DNA of 64,000 nucleotides, from positions 16,998 through 80,997 of the forward strand of contig JAKBMM010000005.1 of NCBI GenBank assembly GCA_021831565.1, read 5' to 3'. The DNA is from Planctomycetota bacterium (GTDB lineage Bacteria > Planctomycetota > Phycisphaerae > WQYP01). Under the pieces are notes generated by a model that worked only from the letters and a program-made list of their open reading frames with translations, was not told where the DNA came from and ran no database searches. Below are positions 18,593-27,141 of this stretch, one piece after another. The position numbers and the translations under genes were made by a program. Numbering within the stretch: the first letter of the stretch is position 1; each line of letters begins with the position of its first letter.

Positions 18593-19177
18593 TTAGTTAC
18601 TCTCCTGCACGCCGACTCCCCGGCCTGCCGGCTCTGGCGCGGCGTCCTTCGCCGGCGTTTCTTTTTCCTTTTTTTGGATCACCGCCTGGACCAGTCCCGC
18701 CACCCGTCGACCCGGTGCGACAATCTGTCCCGCCAGCCTCCCAGCCGGCGTCAGCGCCTGGGCAAGAATGGTCATCCGCAATTCCTTACGGGTGGGCATG
18801 TCCGCCAGCGCCTCGGTCGCCTTCCGGTCAAATAACCGGCCTTCGACCACCGAACCCTTAATTCGGAGCTTTGCCAAATCCCTGGCCTGGGCGACCAGCT
18901 CCTTGACGACGTCCACCACCGAGTCTCCGCCGTACGCCAGAGCATTGGTGCCGACCAGCAGCGTGTCCGCTCCCGGAAGGCCCAGAGCCTTGAGCGCCTT
19001 GGCCGCCTGCGCGTTGGGAACCACCGTGAACCGCACGTTCTTTTTCCGCAGACCGCCGCGGAGCCTGTTGGTATCGTTGGCGTTGATGCCCGCGTAGTCG
19101 ACGACCACCACGCTATCCATGCCGGCGAGCCGTTTCTGGAGTTCCGCGGCGATCAGGTTCTTCACACGTTTGCTCAT
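18593..19177 (-). CDS. rplJ: 50S ribosomal protein L10
   Basis: MSKRVKNLIAAELQKRLAGMDSVVVVDYAGI...LRGGLRKKNVRFTVVPNAQAAKAL. Confidence 0.96.
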   Translation of the reverse strand: MSKRVKNLIAAELQKRLAGMDSVVVVDYAGINANDTNRLRGGLRKKNVRFTVVPNAQAAKALKALGLPGADTLLVGTNALAYGGDSVVDVVKELVAQARDLAKLRIKGSVVEGRLFDRKATEALADMPTRKELRMTILAQALTPAGRLAGQIVAPGRRVAGLVQAVIQKKEKETPAKDAAPEPAGRGVGVQESN

Positions 19178-19185
19178 GGTTTACC

Positions 19186-19902
19186 TCAGGCGCTTGGCGC
19201 GGTCTCGACGTCCAGGTGGGAGATATCCAACGGCACGCCCGGACTCATCGTGCTGTGCATCGTTACCTTCCGAATGTACTGTCCCTTGGCTGTTGCCGGT
19301 TTCAGGCGACGGATCGTGTTCAAGAAGGCGTGCACATTGGCGGCCAAATCGTGCTCGGGAAAGCTCAGCTTGCCGACCGCCGCGTGCACGTTGCCGCCGG
19401 CGTCGTTGCGGAACTCTACTTTGCCCGCGGCGTATTCCCGCACGGCTGTGGTCACATCGGTGGTCACTGTGCCCGCCTTCGGACTGGGCATTTTTCCCTG
19501 CGGGCCAAGAATTTTGCCCAGCTTGGTGATCTTGGGCATCATATCCGGCGTGGCGATGGCCACGTCAAAATCCAGCCAGCCATCGTTTATTTTCTTGATC
19601 AGATCATCGGCGCCGGCCTCGATCGCGCCCGCGGCCCGGGCCGCCTCGATATTGCTTCCCTGCACGAAGGCAATCACGCGCCGTGTTTTTCCGATCCCCT
19701 TGGGCAGGCTTAGCGAGCCGCGAACCATTTGGTCCGCTTGCTTGGCGTCGATACCCAAGTGAACCACCAGGTTTACGGTTTCATCGAACTTGGCCAACTG
19801 GAATTTCTTGAGAATCGGAACCGCCTGTTCCACCGTCACCGGCCGGGCGGGCACATTCTTGAGAGATTCCTTGTACCGTTTGCTGCGAAAGCGTCCGGCC
19901 AT
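19186..19902 (-). CDS. rplA: 50S ribosomal protein L1
   Basis: FDETVNLVVHLGIDAKQADQMVRGSLSLPKGIGKTRRVIAF; LGPQGKMPSPKAGTVTTDV. Confidence 0.97.
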   Translation of the reverse strand: MAGRFRSKRYKESLKNVPARPVTVEQAVPILKKFQLAKFDETVNLVVHLGIDAKQADQMVRGSLSLPKGIGKTRRVIAFVQGSNIEAARAAGAIEAGADDLIKKINDGWLDFDVAIATPDMMPKITKLGKILGPQGKMPSPKAGTVTTDVTTAVREYAAGKVEFRNDAGGNVHAAVGKLSFPEHDLAANVHAFLNTIRRLKPATAKGQYIRKVTMHSTMSPGVPLDISHLDVETAPSA

Positions 19903-19945
19903 GAAGTAGCTCCATCAGGCGCCGACGTAAAACAATTTCCGATTG

Positions 19946-19963
19946 GTCCGAACCCGTTCGGAC
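19946..19963 (-). promoter_or_regulatory. Perfect 8-bp inverted repeat in the rplA 5' leader
   Basis: GTCCGAAC-CC-GTTCGGAC, about 44 nt upstream of the rplA start. Confidence 0.35.
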
Positions 19964-20115
19964 ATCGTTTCAAGCCGTATCTTCAAGACTCGGGAAAATG
20001 CGGGAGGGAAGAAAACCGCAGTTTGCGGCGCGGATGGCAAACCTCGTCGTTGCGCCACCCAATCGCCGCCCCGGCGAAAAAACGCCCGGCGCTCCCGTCT
20101 TGAAGCTCCCACTGT

Positions 20116-20142
20116 TTAAGAGCCTATCCGAATAAGCTCTAA
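20116..20142. repeat. AAGAGCCTATC-type dispersed hairpin, copy A
   Basis: TTAAGAGCCTATCCGAATAAGCTCTAA; AGAGC/GCTCT ends; closely matches copy B on the opposite strand. Confidence 0.6.
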
Positions 20143-20203
20143 GCCCGTGGTCCGGCATTATCAGGAAATATGCTACCGGCCATGTTCTTCTTTGTCAAAC
20201 CGC

Positions 20204-21541
20204 CTACCACAACGGATTGATCACCATGCCGGTGGCGGGCTTCGGATAAAAGAAAGTGCTTTTCTGCGGCATCAGCTCGTGGGCATTGCCAAGCTCGCGG
20301 ACCGCGTCCAGCGGCGTCGGCTGGAGCAGAAATCCAGCCTGAAATTCCCCGCCGCGGCACAACTGGGTCACTTCCCGCGCCTCGTGCGGGAAGGCCCAGT
20401 GCAGCGGTTGGGCCGCCGTGAAATGCGGTGAAAGAATGCTTTCGAACAAAAAGTGCTGCAAAATGGCTGTATCAAGCTGCCGCCAGGCGGCGGATTTTCC
20501 GTCCAGGGCGGCGTTGTTACCGAGCGCTGCGAGCGGGTCCGGTTGCGTCGGTTGAACCACGATCGCTTCGTCTCTGGCCGGATCATAAATTCCCATCGCA
20601 TGAAGTCCGAATTCCGGCAGTTTTTTTTCCAACTCGCCAAGCCGGGCGCCGGTCCAGCTTCCGGGCAGCCGCCGCAGTCGGCCCGCGGAAGCCTGCAGCA
20701 GCGCCGCGCACGAAAAGCCCCGGAGATTGGCCGCCGCGCGGTGCGTGGGCAGCACAATCAAGCCGGGATCATGCATGGCGACAAGAACAAAAAGAGCGAA
20801 ATCCGCCGGATGCGCCGCCGGCGGCGAACCGCCATCCTGCGCCGCCAATTCCCGGCGCCACAGCAGGCATGTGGTGTAACGATGGTGCCCATCGGCGATG
20901 TATATATGTTTGTCACGAAATAACTCCTGAACATCGGCGATGGCGGCGGCATCCGGAACGCTCCACAAGTCGGAGATAACCTGCGAATGGCCGTCCTGCG
21001 CGAGCAGTTTTGCGGCCGCCGTCGGAGTGCGGTTGGCCACCGCGGCGAACAAGCGACCGGTCACACGGTTATCCGGATCATCAAAAAGACCGAATACCGG
21101 TGAAAGGTTGGCCCGCGTAGCACGCATCAGCATCAGCCTGTCCTCTTTCGGCGCGCTGAATGTCTGTTCATGCGGATGAATTGCACCGGTTGTGTTTAAT
21201 GGCTCCAGGCGCACACGGCAGAACAATCCGCGGCGTTGATACCGCGCACCGTTGTACATATAAGTTTGCTGATAGGCGTAAAGCGCGGGCGCGGAATCGC
21301 GGCGAAGCACGCCGGTGGACAACCAGTTTTGAAATATTCTGGCGGCGTCGTCGTAGAGTTCCTTCGGCCCGGCCTGCTTGGCGGGCGCGTGCGGCAGATC
21401 AATCGCCACAATATTGTGAGGATCGCCCGCCAGGTATTTTCGCTTATCCTGGGCGGAAAGAACGTCGTATGGCGGCGAAACCAGCGACGTCTGATCTGAC
21501 CGGGTGTATCGTATCGCGGCAAGCGGTTGAATGTCGGCCAT
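20204..21541 (-). CDS. DUF1015 family protein
   Basis: IQPLAAIRYTRSDQTSLVSPPYDVLSAQDKRKYLAGDPHNIVAIDLP; HIYIADGHHRYTTCL; IHPHEQTFSAPKEDRLMLMRATRANLSPVFGLF. Confidence 0.88.
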   Translation of the reverse strand: MADIQPLAAIRYTRSDQTSLVSPPYDVLSAQDKRKYLAGDPHNIVAIDLPHAPAKQAGPKELYDDAARIFQNWLSTGVLRRDSAPALYAYQQTYMYNGARYQRRGLFCRVRLEPLNTTGAIHPHEQTFSAPKEDRLMLMRATRANLSPVFGLFDDPDNRVTGRLFAAVANRTPTAAAKLLAQDGHSQVISDLWSVPDAAAIADVQELFRDKHIYIADGHHRYTTCLLWRRELAAQDGGSPPAAHPADFALFVLVAMHDPGLIVLPTHRAAANLRGFSCAALLQASAGRLRRLPGSWTGARLGELEKKLPEFGLHAMGIYDPARDEAIVVQPTQPDPLAALGNNAALDGKSAAWRQLDTAILQHFLFESILSPHFTAAQPLHWAFPHEAREVTQLCRGGEFQAGFLLQPTPLDAVRELGNAHELMPQKSTFFYPKPATGMVINPLW

Positions 21542-21699
21542 GAGTAATTTCCTTTGGCATTATTATTTCGCCGGGAATTGTAAGGGCTCTGACCTCTGAT
21601 CACCACGCGCGCCGGCGAAAGATGAAAATATGGATGCCGCCGACAATTTCCCTCAGCGTTGCTTATCCCGGAGGTTTCACAACGTTTCGCCCCGGCGGT

Positions 21700-22488
21700 T
21701 CACCAGCCGTGCGAACCGATCAGCGGCACGAACCGACAGGCAAGAACGTCTTTTTCATACACCCGTCCGCCCTCGTACGAAATTCGCTTGAGCATTTGAG
21801 AGGCGCGGTCGCCGGTGGGAATCACGAGGACTCCCCCCTCGGCAAGCTGTTTCAAGAGTGGCTCCGGAACACCGGGAGCAGCGGCGGTGACCATGATGCG
21901 ATCAAAGCAGGCGTGTTCCGGCCAACCCTGCGAACCATCGCCGACACGGTAATCCACATTATTCAGCCCCAATGCCGCCAGACGGGCGTGGGCCTCGCTG
22001 GATAAGCTGACAAAACGTTCGATGGTGTGCACATGGCCGGCCAACATGGCCAGAATCGCGGTCTGGTAGCCGGTTCCCGTTCCAATTTCCAGCACGCGAT
22101 GATGGTTATGCACGTCCAGGGAATCGGTCATGACGGCGACGATCAGCGGCTGGCTGATGGTTTGCCGCTCGCCGGCGGAAAGGGCGTTGTCGCTGTACGC
22201 TTCCAGTCGCTGGGCGTCGGAAAGAAACAGGTGGCGGGGAACGCGGGCCATGGCCCGCAACACGTGCGGATTGGTCACGCCGCGGGCGATCAATTGTTCC
22301 CGCACCATGTCGTGGCGGCGCCGGCGATCGGCAGACGTATCTAGTGATGGCGCGACTTCCAGCGGGAATAAAAAAGAAGCGGCGCGACGCGCCAGCCGGC
22401 TTACATGCGGTGTGGCTAATCCCACCCCCAGCAGGGCCGCCGCGCTGGCGCATAATCCGGAATAGACGGCACGAATCATCAAAATCAT
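21700..22488 (-). CDS. pcm: Protein-L-isoaspartate O-methyltransferase with N-terminal hydrophobic extension
   Basis: RVPRHLFLSDAQRLEAYSDNALSAGERQTISQPLIVAVMTD; VLEIGTGTGYQTAILA; about 60-residue hydrophobic N-terminal extension. Confidence 0.92.
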   Translation of the reverse strand: MILMIRAVYSGLCASAAALLGVGLATPHVSRLARRAASFLFPLEVAPSLDTSADRRRRHDMVREQLIARGVTNPHVLRAMARVPRHLFLSDAQRLEAYSDNALSAGERQTISQPLIVAVMTDSLDVHNHHRVLEIGTGTGYQTAILAMLAGHVHTIERFVSLSSEAHARLAALGLNNVDYRVGDGSQGWPEHACFDRIMVTAAAPGVPEPLLKQLAEGGVLVIPTGDRASQMLKRISYEGGRVYEKDVLACRFVPLIGSHGW

Positions 22489-22504
22489 TATAATCCACCG
22501 GTGG

Positions 22505-23929
22505 ATGAATATGACCCATATTCCTGGCCCCGGCGAACTCCTGGAATGGGACCGCCGCTACGTCTGGCATCCCTTCACCCCCATGAAGGCCTGGCTGGAA
22601 AAGACCAATCCGCCGGTGATCGTCCGCGGTCAGGACGAATTTCTTTTCGACACCGAAGGCCGGCGTTACATCGACGGAGTGAGTTCCCTCTGGTGCAATA
22701 TTCACGGACACCACGTGCCGGAACTGGACGAAGCCGTCCGCCGGCAGCTCGATCAGATCGCCCACAGCACGCTGCTGGGACTGTGCAATGTGCCGAGTAT
22801 TCTGCTGGCCAAACGTCTTATCGAAATCGCCCCCGCGGGGCTTACCCGCGTGTTCTATTCGGATAACGGCAGCACGGCCGTCGAAGTCGCCTGCAAACTG
22901 GCCTACCAATACTGGGTTAATCGCGGTCGGCCGCAACGCAGTCGATTTATCGCCTTCGAAGGCGCCTATCACGGAGACACGCTCGGTGCGGTGTCCGTCG
23001 GCGGCATTCCGGCTTTTCACCAGGTGTACCAACCCCTGTGTTTTCCGGTGGATCGCGTCGCTCCGCCGCTGCTGCCGCCGTTTTCGCCGGTGGATGCCGC
23101 CGGCGCCGCGCCGGCACAACCGATCGCCGTCGCCGGCAACACCAAATGGTCCGAGCATATCGAGACGCTGCTGGTGGCTAATCCCGATCAATACGCCGCG
23201 ATTATTATCGAGCCGCTGGTGCAAGGCGCCGGCGGCATGTTGATGCACCCGCCGGACACGCTGCGGCAAATACGCCGGCTCGCCGACCGCCATGATCTCC
23301 TGCTGATAGCCGATGAAGTTTTGACGGGGTTTGGTCGCACGGGCCGCATGTTCGCCTGTGAACATGAAAACATCACGCCGGATTTTCTTTGTCTGTCCAA
23401 AGGATTGACCGCCGGCTACATGCCGTTGGGCGCCACGCTGACCACCGATCGTATTTTCGACGCCTTTTATGCCGATCCGCGCGCCGGAAAAACTTTTTAT
23501 CACGGTCATACTTTTACCGGCCATCCCCTGGCCTGCGCCGTGGCCGTTGCTTCCCTGGATTTGTTCGCGCGCCGCCATCTGCTGGAACACACCGCGGCGG
23601 TGCGCGAGGTGCTGGCCGCTGGTCTGGCGCCATTGAAAGACCATCCCCACGTGGCTGATGTGCGGCAAATAGGCTTGATAGCGGCCGTTCAAATTGTCAA
23701 AAGCCGCCCCACAGGTGAACTTTATCCTCCCCATTGGCGGATCGGCGGGGAATTGTGCACGCGGGTGCGATCCCAGGGATTGATTCTGCGCCCATTGGCC
23801 GACGTGCTGGTGCTTATGCCGCCCCTGGCCATCCAGCCTGAAAACGCCCGACGAATGGCCGAAATTGTGGTAAAATCGTTGAGTTGGCTGCCGGAAATCG
23901 TCCGGCTCAAAGAGGCGGGCGCCGCTTGA
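22505..23929 (+). CDS. bioA: Adenosylmethionine-8-amino-7-oxononanoate aminotransferase
   Basis: WDRRYVWHPFTPMKAW; SLWCNIHGHHVPELDEAV; LIADEVLTGFGRTGRMFACEHENITPDFLCLSKGLTAGYMPL. Confidence 0.95.
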   Translation: MNMTHIPGPGELLEWDRRYVWHPFTPMKAWLEKTNPPVIVRGQDEFLFDTEGRRYIDGVSSLWCNIHGHHVPELDEAVRRQLDQIAHSTLLGLCNVPSILLAKRLIEIAPAGLTRVFYSDNGSTAVEVACKLAYQYWVNRGRPQRSRFIAFEGAYHGDTLGAVSVGGIPAFHQVYQPLCFPVDRVAPPLLPPFSPVDAAGAAPAQPIAVAGNTKWSEHIETLLVANPDQYAAIIIEPLVQGAGGMLMHPPDTLRQIRRLADRHDLLLIADEVLTGFGRTGRMFACEHENITPDFLCLSKGLTAGYMPLGATLTTDRIFDAFYADPRAGKTFYHGHTFTGHPLACAVAVASLDLFARRHLLEHTAAVREVLAAGLAPLKDHPHVADVRQIGLIAAVQIVKSRPTGELYPPHWRIGGELCTRVRSQGLILRPLADVLVLMPPLAIQPENARRMAEIVVKSLSWLPEIVRLKEAGAA

Positions 23930-24924
23930 AACAGGTTGCACGCAAACACGCGGAATCAGACAACGATCCGTGGGAGATCCTGCGCGCCTGCGGCCAACCG
24001 GGGCTGTTTATCACCGCCACCGATACGAACATCGGGAAAACCACGGTTACCGCCGCACTGGCCGGCGCTTTTACCCGCCTGGGAGTGAAAGTTGGAATTT
24101 GCAAGGCGGTTGCCAGTGGCTGTCCGAGGCATCGACTCCGAGGCTCGGCGAGAGGCGCCGACGATGACAAACTGTTCTCGCCGGATGCGGCGATTGCGGC
24201 GAAGATGGCGGGCCTCGATCCGACCGATACGGAACTTCTCAAATTTCTCAGCCCCATCCGCTTTGCCGCGCCCGTTTCGCCGCATGTGGCGGCGCGCCTC
24301 GAACGGCGCCGACCGGACTGGCGGCGCCTGGCTGAAGCGATCGACTACTGGCGCCGCCATTGCGAGTTGCTTTTGGTGGAAGGCGCCGGTGGCTGGTTGG
24401 TGCCGCTCGACGACAATCTTTTTACCGTTGCGGATCTGGCGATCATTCTGGCTTTACCCGTGGTGGTGATAAGCACGGCCTCTCTCGGAACTCTCAATCA
24501 CTCCTGGCTGACGGTTGAATCCATTCGCAGCCGGCGACTGCCCCTCGCCGGCCTGGTGGCCAACCGGGTACGCCAGCCGCCCGACCTCATCGCCGCCACC
24601 AACCTGGAGGAGATGCCGCGATTGATGCGCACGCCCCTGTTGGCCGCCCTGCCGGAGACAACCATGGGGCGAAAAGGTGATATTCCCGCGTCTTTGGTCG
24701 AGGCGCTGGCGCCTTTTGCCGAACAATGGTGGCAAAACTACGGTGGATCATCTGCCGGAAAACCGCGCTCTTACTCCAGAATTCCCGGCCGGGGTGGGGT
24801 AAGCAAAGTAACCGTCTGCCCGGACGGCGGCGCGTCGGTCGCGGGTCGATCAACCGGCAGAACGGCGGCCGCGGCTGCTGGTTCGCCGGCCGTTTCCGCC
24901 GGTGACATTTTGTACTCGTTCTGA
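23926..24924 (+). CDS. bioD: Dethiobiotin synthetase
   Basis: LFITATDTNIGKTTVTAALAGAF; LLVEGAGGWLVPL; TTG start at 23926 overlaps the bioA stop (TTGA). Confidence 0.92.
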   Translation: MKQVARKHAESDNDPWEILRACGQPGLFITATDTNIGKTTVTAALAGAFTRLGVKVGICKAVASGCPRHRLRGSARGADDDKLFSPDAAIAAKMAGLDPTDTELLKFLSPIRFAAPVSPHVAARLERRRPDWRRLAEAIDYWRRHCELLLVEGAGGWLVPLDDNLFTVADLAIILALPVVVISTASLGTLNHSWLTVESIRSRRLPLAGLVANRVRQPPDLIAATNLEEMPRLMRTPLLAALPETTMGRKGDIPASLVEALAPFAEQWWQNYGGSSAGKPRSYSRIPGRGGVSKVTVCPDGGASVAGRSTGRTAAAAAGSPAVSAGDILYSF

Positions 24925-26147
24925 AAGATCATGCCAATCTTAAACGCGGCTACTACAAGCCATCCGAAGAGAACCACATAGATACCCAACGCCAGCGTGG
25001 TTGGAATAAGCACAATGACCAGGGCAAAACTCACAAACATTATGGTTAAGCCGTAACAGATCAGGACCGCCTTTCGCACGGAAAATCCGTATTTGAGCAG
25101 GAAATGGTGGAAATGACCGGAATCGGGCGAGAATATCGGCCGCCGATTGAGCTTGCGGCGAATGATCGCCAGAAGAGTATCCAGCAGCGGCAGCCCAAAA
25201 ATAACGACCGACGCCAGGAACCAGCGGAAAATGCCGTCGTTGCCAAAGAGAATAATCATGGCGCCGCATACGTAGCCGAGAAACATGCTTCCGGTATCAC
25301 CCATAAAGATCATGGCGGGATTGAAATTGAACGGCAGGAAGCCCAGGACCGCTCCGAGCAGAGCCAGGCTCAAGGTAATGCGCGCGGGATTCAGCGACGC
25401 AATTCCCGGGGAAACCAGGCCATTGGACGCCAGATATACCGAAAGGAAAAGATAACCCGCCGCCATAATGCCCGTTACCCCGCTGCACAGACCGTCTAAC
25501 CCATCAATCAGATTCATGGCGTTGCAGGCGCCCATGATGATAAACACCACCAGAGCGGCGCTGAACATGCTGGCCATGGTCAGGTAAAAACCGGGAGCCA
25601 TCTGTTGAATCGGCCCGATAAGACCGTGCCGTTCAAGCGGAAAAACAAACATGTTCGCCAGATCGACTCGAACGCCGAAAAAGCCGGACCGGTTTACGCT
25701 TAAGAAAAAAAGCAATACCGCCCCGAGGAACTGCCCAAAGAGTTTGAGTCGTGGCGTGAGGCTGTATACATCGTCGATCAGGCCGAAAATCATGACGATC
25801 CCGGCTCCGGCGATTACGCCCGGCGAGACTTGTACGCCGCTGGCCAGGGTTGGGTCCATGCCCGGCGGATGAACGGTGATCGACACAAGCACCCCGGCGA
25901 CCCAGCCGAGAAAAGTCGCCACTCCGCCAAGATAAGCGATGGGGCGCGCATGAATTTTTCGCTGGCCATCCGGCTCATCAATCACCCCGTGCTTGAGAGC
26001 CAGGTAGCGCATCAGCGGGGTAAGAACCAGTGTCACCAGGAAAGAGACAAAAAACACCGGCATGTACGGTTGGAGCGTTGTCACAAACGAAGGCATGTCG
26101 AACTGGGCGACCAACATCATAAACCGCCCCTGTCGTTTCCATTCCAC
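24771..26147 (-). CDS. WecA/TagO/MraY-type UDP-GlcNAc:polyprenyl-phosphate GlcNAc-1-P transferase
   Basis: DEPDGQRKIHARPIAYLGGVATFLG; NAMNLIDGLDGLCSG; FNFNPAMIFMGDTGSMFLGY; DSGHFHHFLLKYG. Confidence 0.93.
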   Translation of the reverse strand: MEWKRQGRFMMLVAQFDMPSFVTTLQPYMPVFFVSFLVTLVLTPLMRYLALKHGVIDEPDGQRKIHARPIAYLGGVATFLGWVAGVLVSITVHPPGMDPTLASGVQVSPGVIAGAGIVMIFGLIDDVYSLTPRLKLFGQFLGAVLLFFLSVNRSGFFGVRVDLANMFVFPLERHGLIGPIQQMAPGFYLTMASMFSAALVVFIIMGACNAMNLIDGLDGLCSGVTGIMAAGYLFLSVYLASNGLVSPGIASLNPARITLSLALLGAVLGFLPFNFNPAMIFMGDTGSMFLGYVCGAMIILFGNDGIFRWFLASVVIFGLPLLDTLLAIIRRKLNRRPIFSPDSGHFHHFLLKYGFSVRKAVLICYGLTIMFVSFALVIVLIPTTLALGIYVVLFGWLVVAAFKIGMIFQNEYKMSPAETAGEPAAAAAVLPVDRPATDAPPSGQTVTLLTPPRPGILE

Positions 26148-26316
26148 AACACCCCGCTCGCGGGGAGATCGCGCGCGTGCTTTCCTCGCCGGGGATCATC
26201 CATTGATTTTATTAGCATACTCTTAATTACCAGACATTTGCAAATCTTTTCCTGGAAGGGGGTGTATCCCTTCCGCGGCGTGGAGTATAATCATTGCGTT
26301 TTAGACGGGTGTTGGC

Positions 26317-26736
26317 ATGGCTGGAGCGGATTCTTCGAGCGTTCCGGGGCAATTGTCGCGCACCTATGCCGCCGGTGCGGTTGGTGCGGTGGCGAACATG
26401 TTCGCCGCGTGGCTGCTTGCCAAGACGGGCGCCTTCGCCCTGCTGGGCTGCCGCATCGCCATTGAACCGACCAAGGAATGGATTTATTCGCGCCTGGTAT
26501 GGGGCGGCATATTTGGTCTGTTTTTTGTCCTGCCCATTTTGTCCAATTCCGTCGTCAAACGCGGCCTTCTGCTGGGCTTACTGCCGGCGTTTTTTCAGTT
26601 GCTGGTGGTCTTTCCGATCCTTCTGCACAAGACCATTCTCGGCCTTGATCTGGGCTATACCACGCCGGTGTTTGTCATTGTTCTTAACCTGATCTGGGGA
26701 CTCGTCGCCGCCGGCTGGCTGCAGATGACGGGCTGA
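26317..26736 (+). CDS. Hypothetical integral membrane protein
   Basis: 139 aa, several hydrophobic helices; -10-like TATAAT near 26285 and GGAAGGG-N7-CCCTTCC inverted repeat at 26254-26274 upstream. Confidence 0.6.
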   Translation: MAGADSSSVPGQLSRTYAAGAVGAVANMFAAWLLAKTGAFALLGCRIAIEPTKEWIYSRLVWGGIFGLFFVLPILSNSVVKRGLLLGLLPAFFQLLVVFPILLHKTILGLDLGYTTPVFVIVLNLIWGLVAAGWLQMTG

Positions 26737-26758
26737 ACGCCCGCTTCCGTCCGCCGGT

Positions 26759-26783
26759 TGGAGCTTATCCGGATCGGCTCTAT
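26759..26783. repeat. AAGAGCCTATC-type dispersed hairpin, copy B (inverted)
   Basis: TGGAGCTTATCCGGATCGGCTCTAT; reverse complement ATAGAGCCGATCCGGATAAGCTCCA matches copy A. Confidence 0.6.
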
Positions 26784-27141
26784 GGCCGGTTCTTTATTCC
26801 GCAACTATTTCTAAACGTCCGAATAGTCCCGGCGCAGCGGGACCGGCGTGGTGCGCCATCCCGCTTCTTGATTATCAGAACCATATACGGTCTACGTCCT
26901 AAAAAAGATTGGCGGCGATTTTCGTTTATTTTTCGCGACTCTTTGATGCGATAGATATTCATGTACACGTTGAATTGTGCGGTTCCGAAAATCGCACCAT
27001 ATCGCGGAACCGTACAGCGCAGATCGTTTTGTTCGCCGCCAAAATCCGCCGCTCTCTTTGCATTCGCGTTGCGGTCGGGCGGCGCGGGCAAATCCAATCG
27101 GGTTTTCGGGGCTTGGCCCGAAACAACTGGAGGATTCAGAG

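Noticed and set aside
22106-23941. 611-aa ORF on the minus strand antisense to bioA
   Set aside because: Shadow ORF of a GC-rich gene: no recognisable domain, while bioA and pcm on the other frames are unambiguous.
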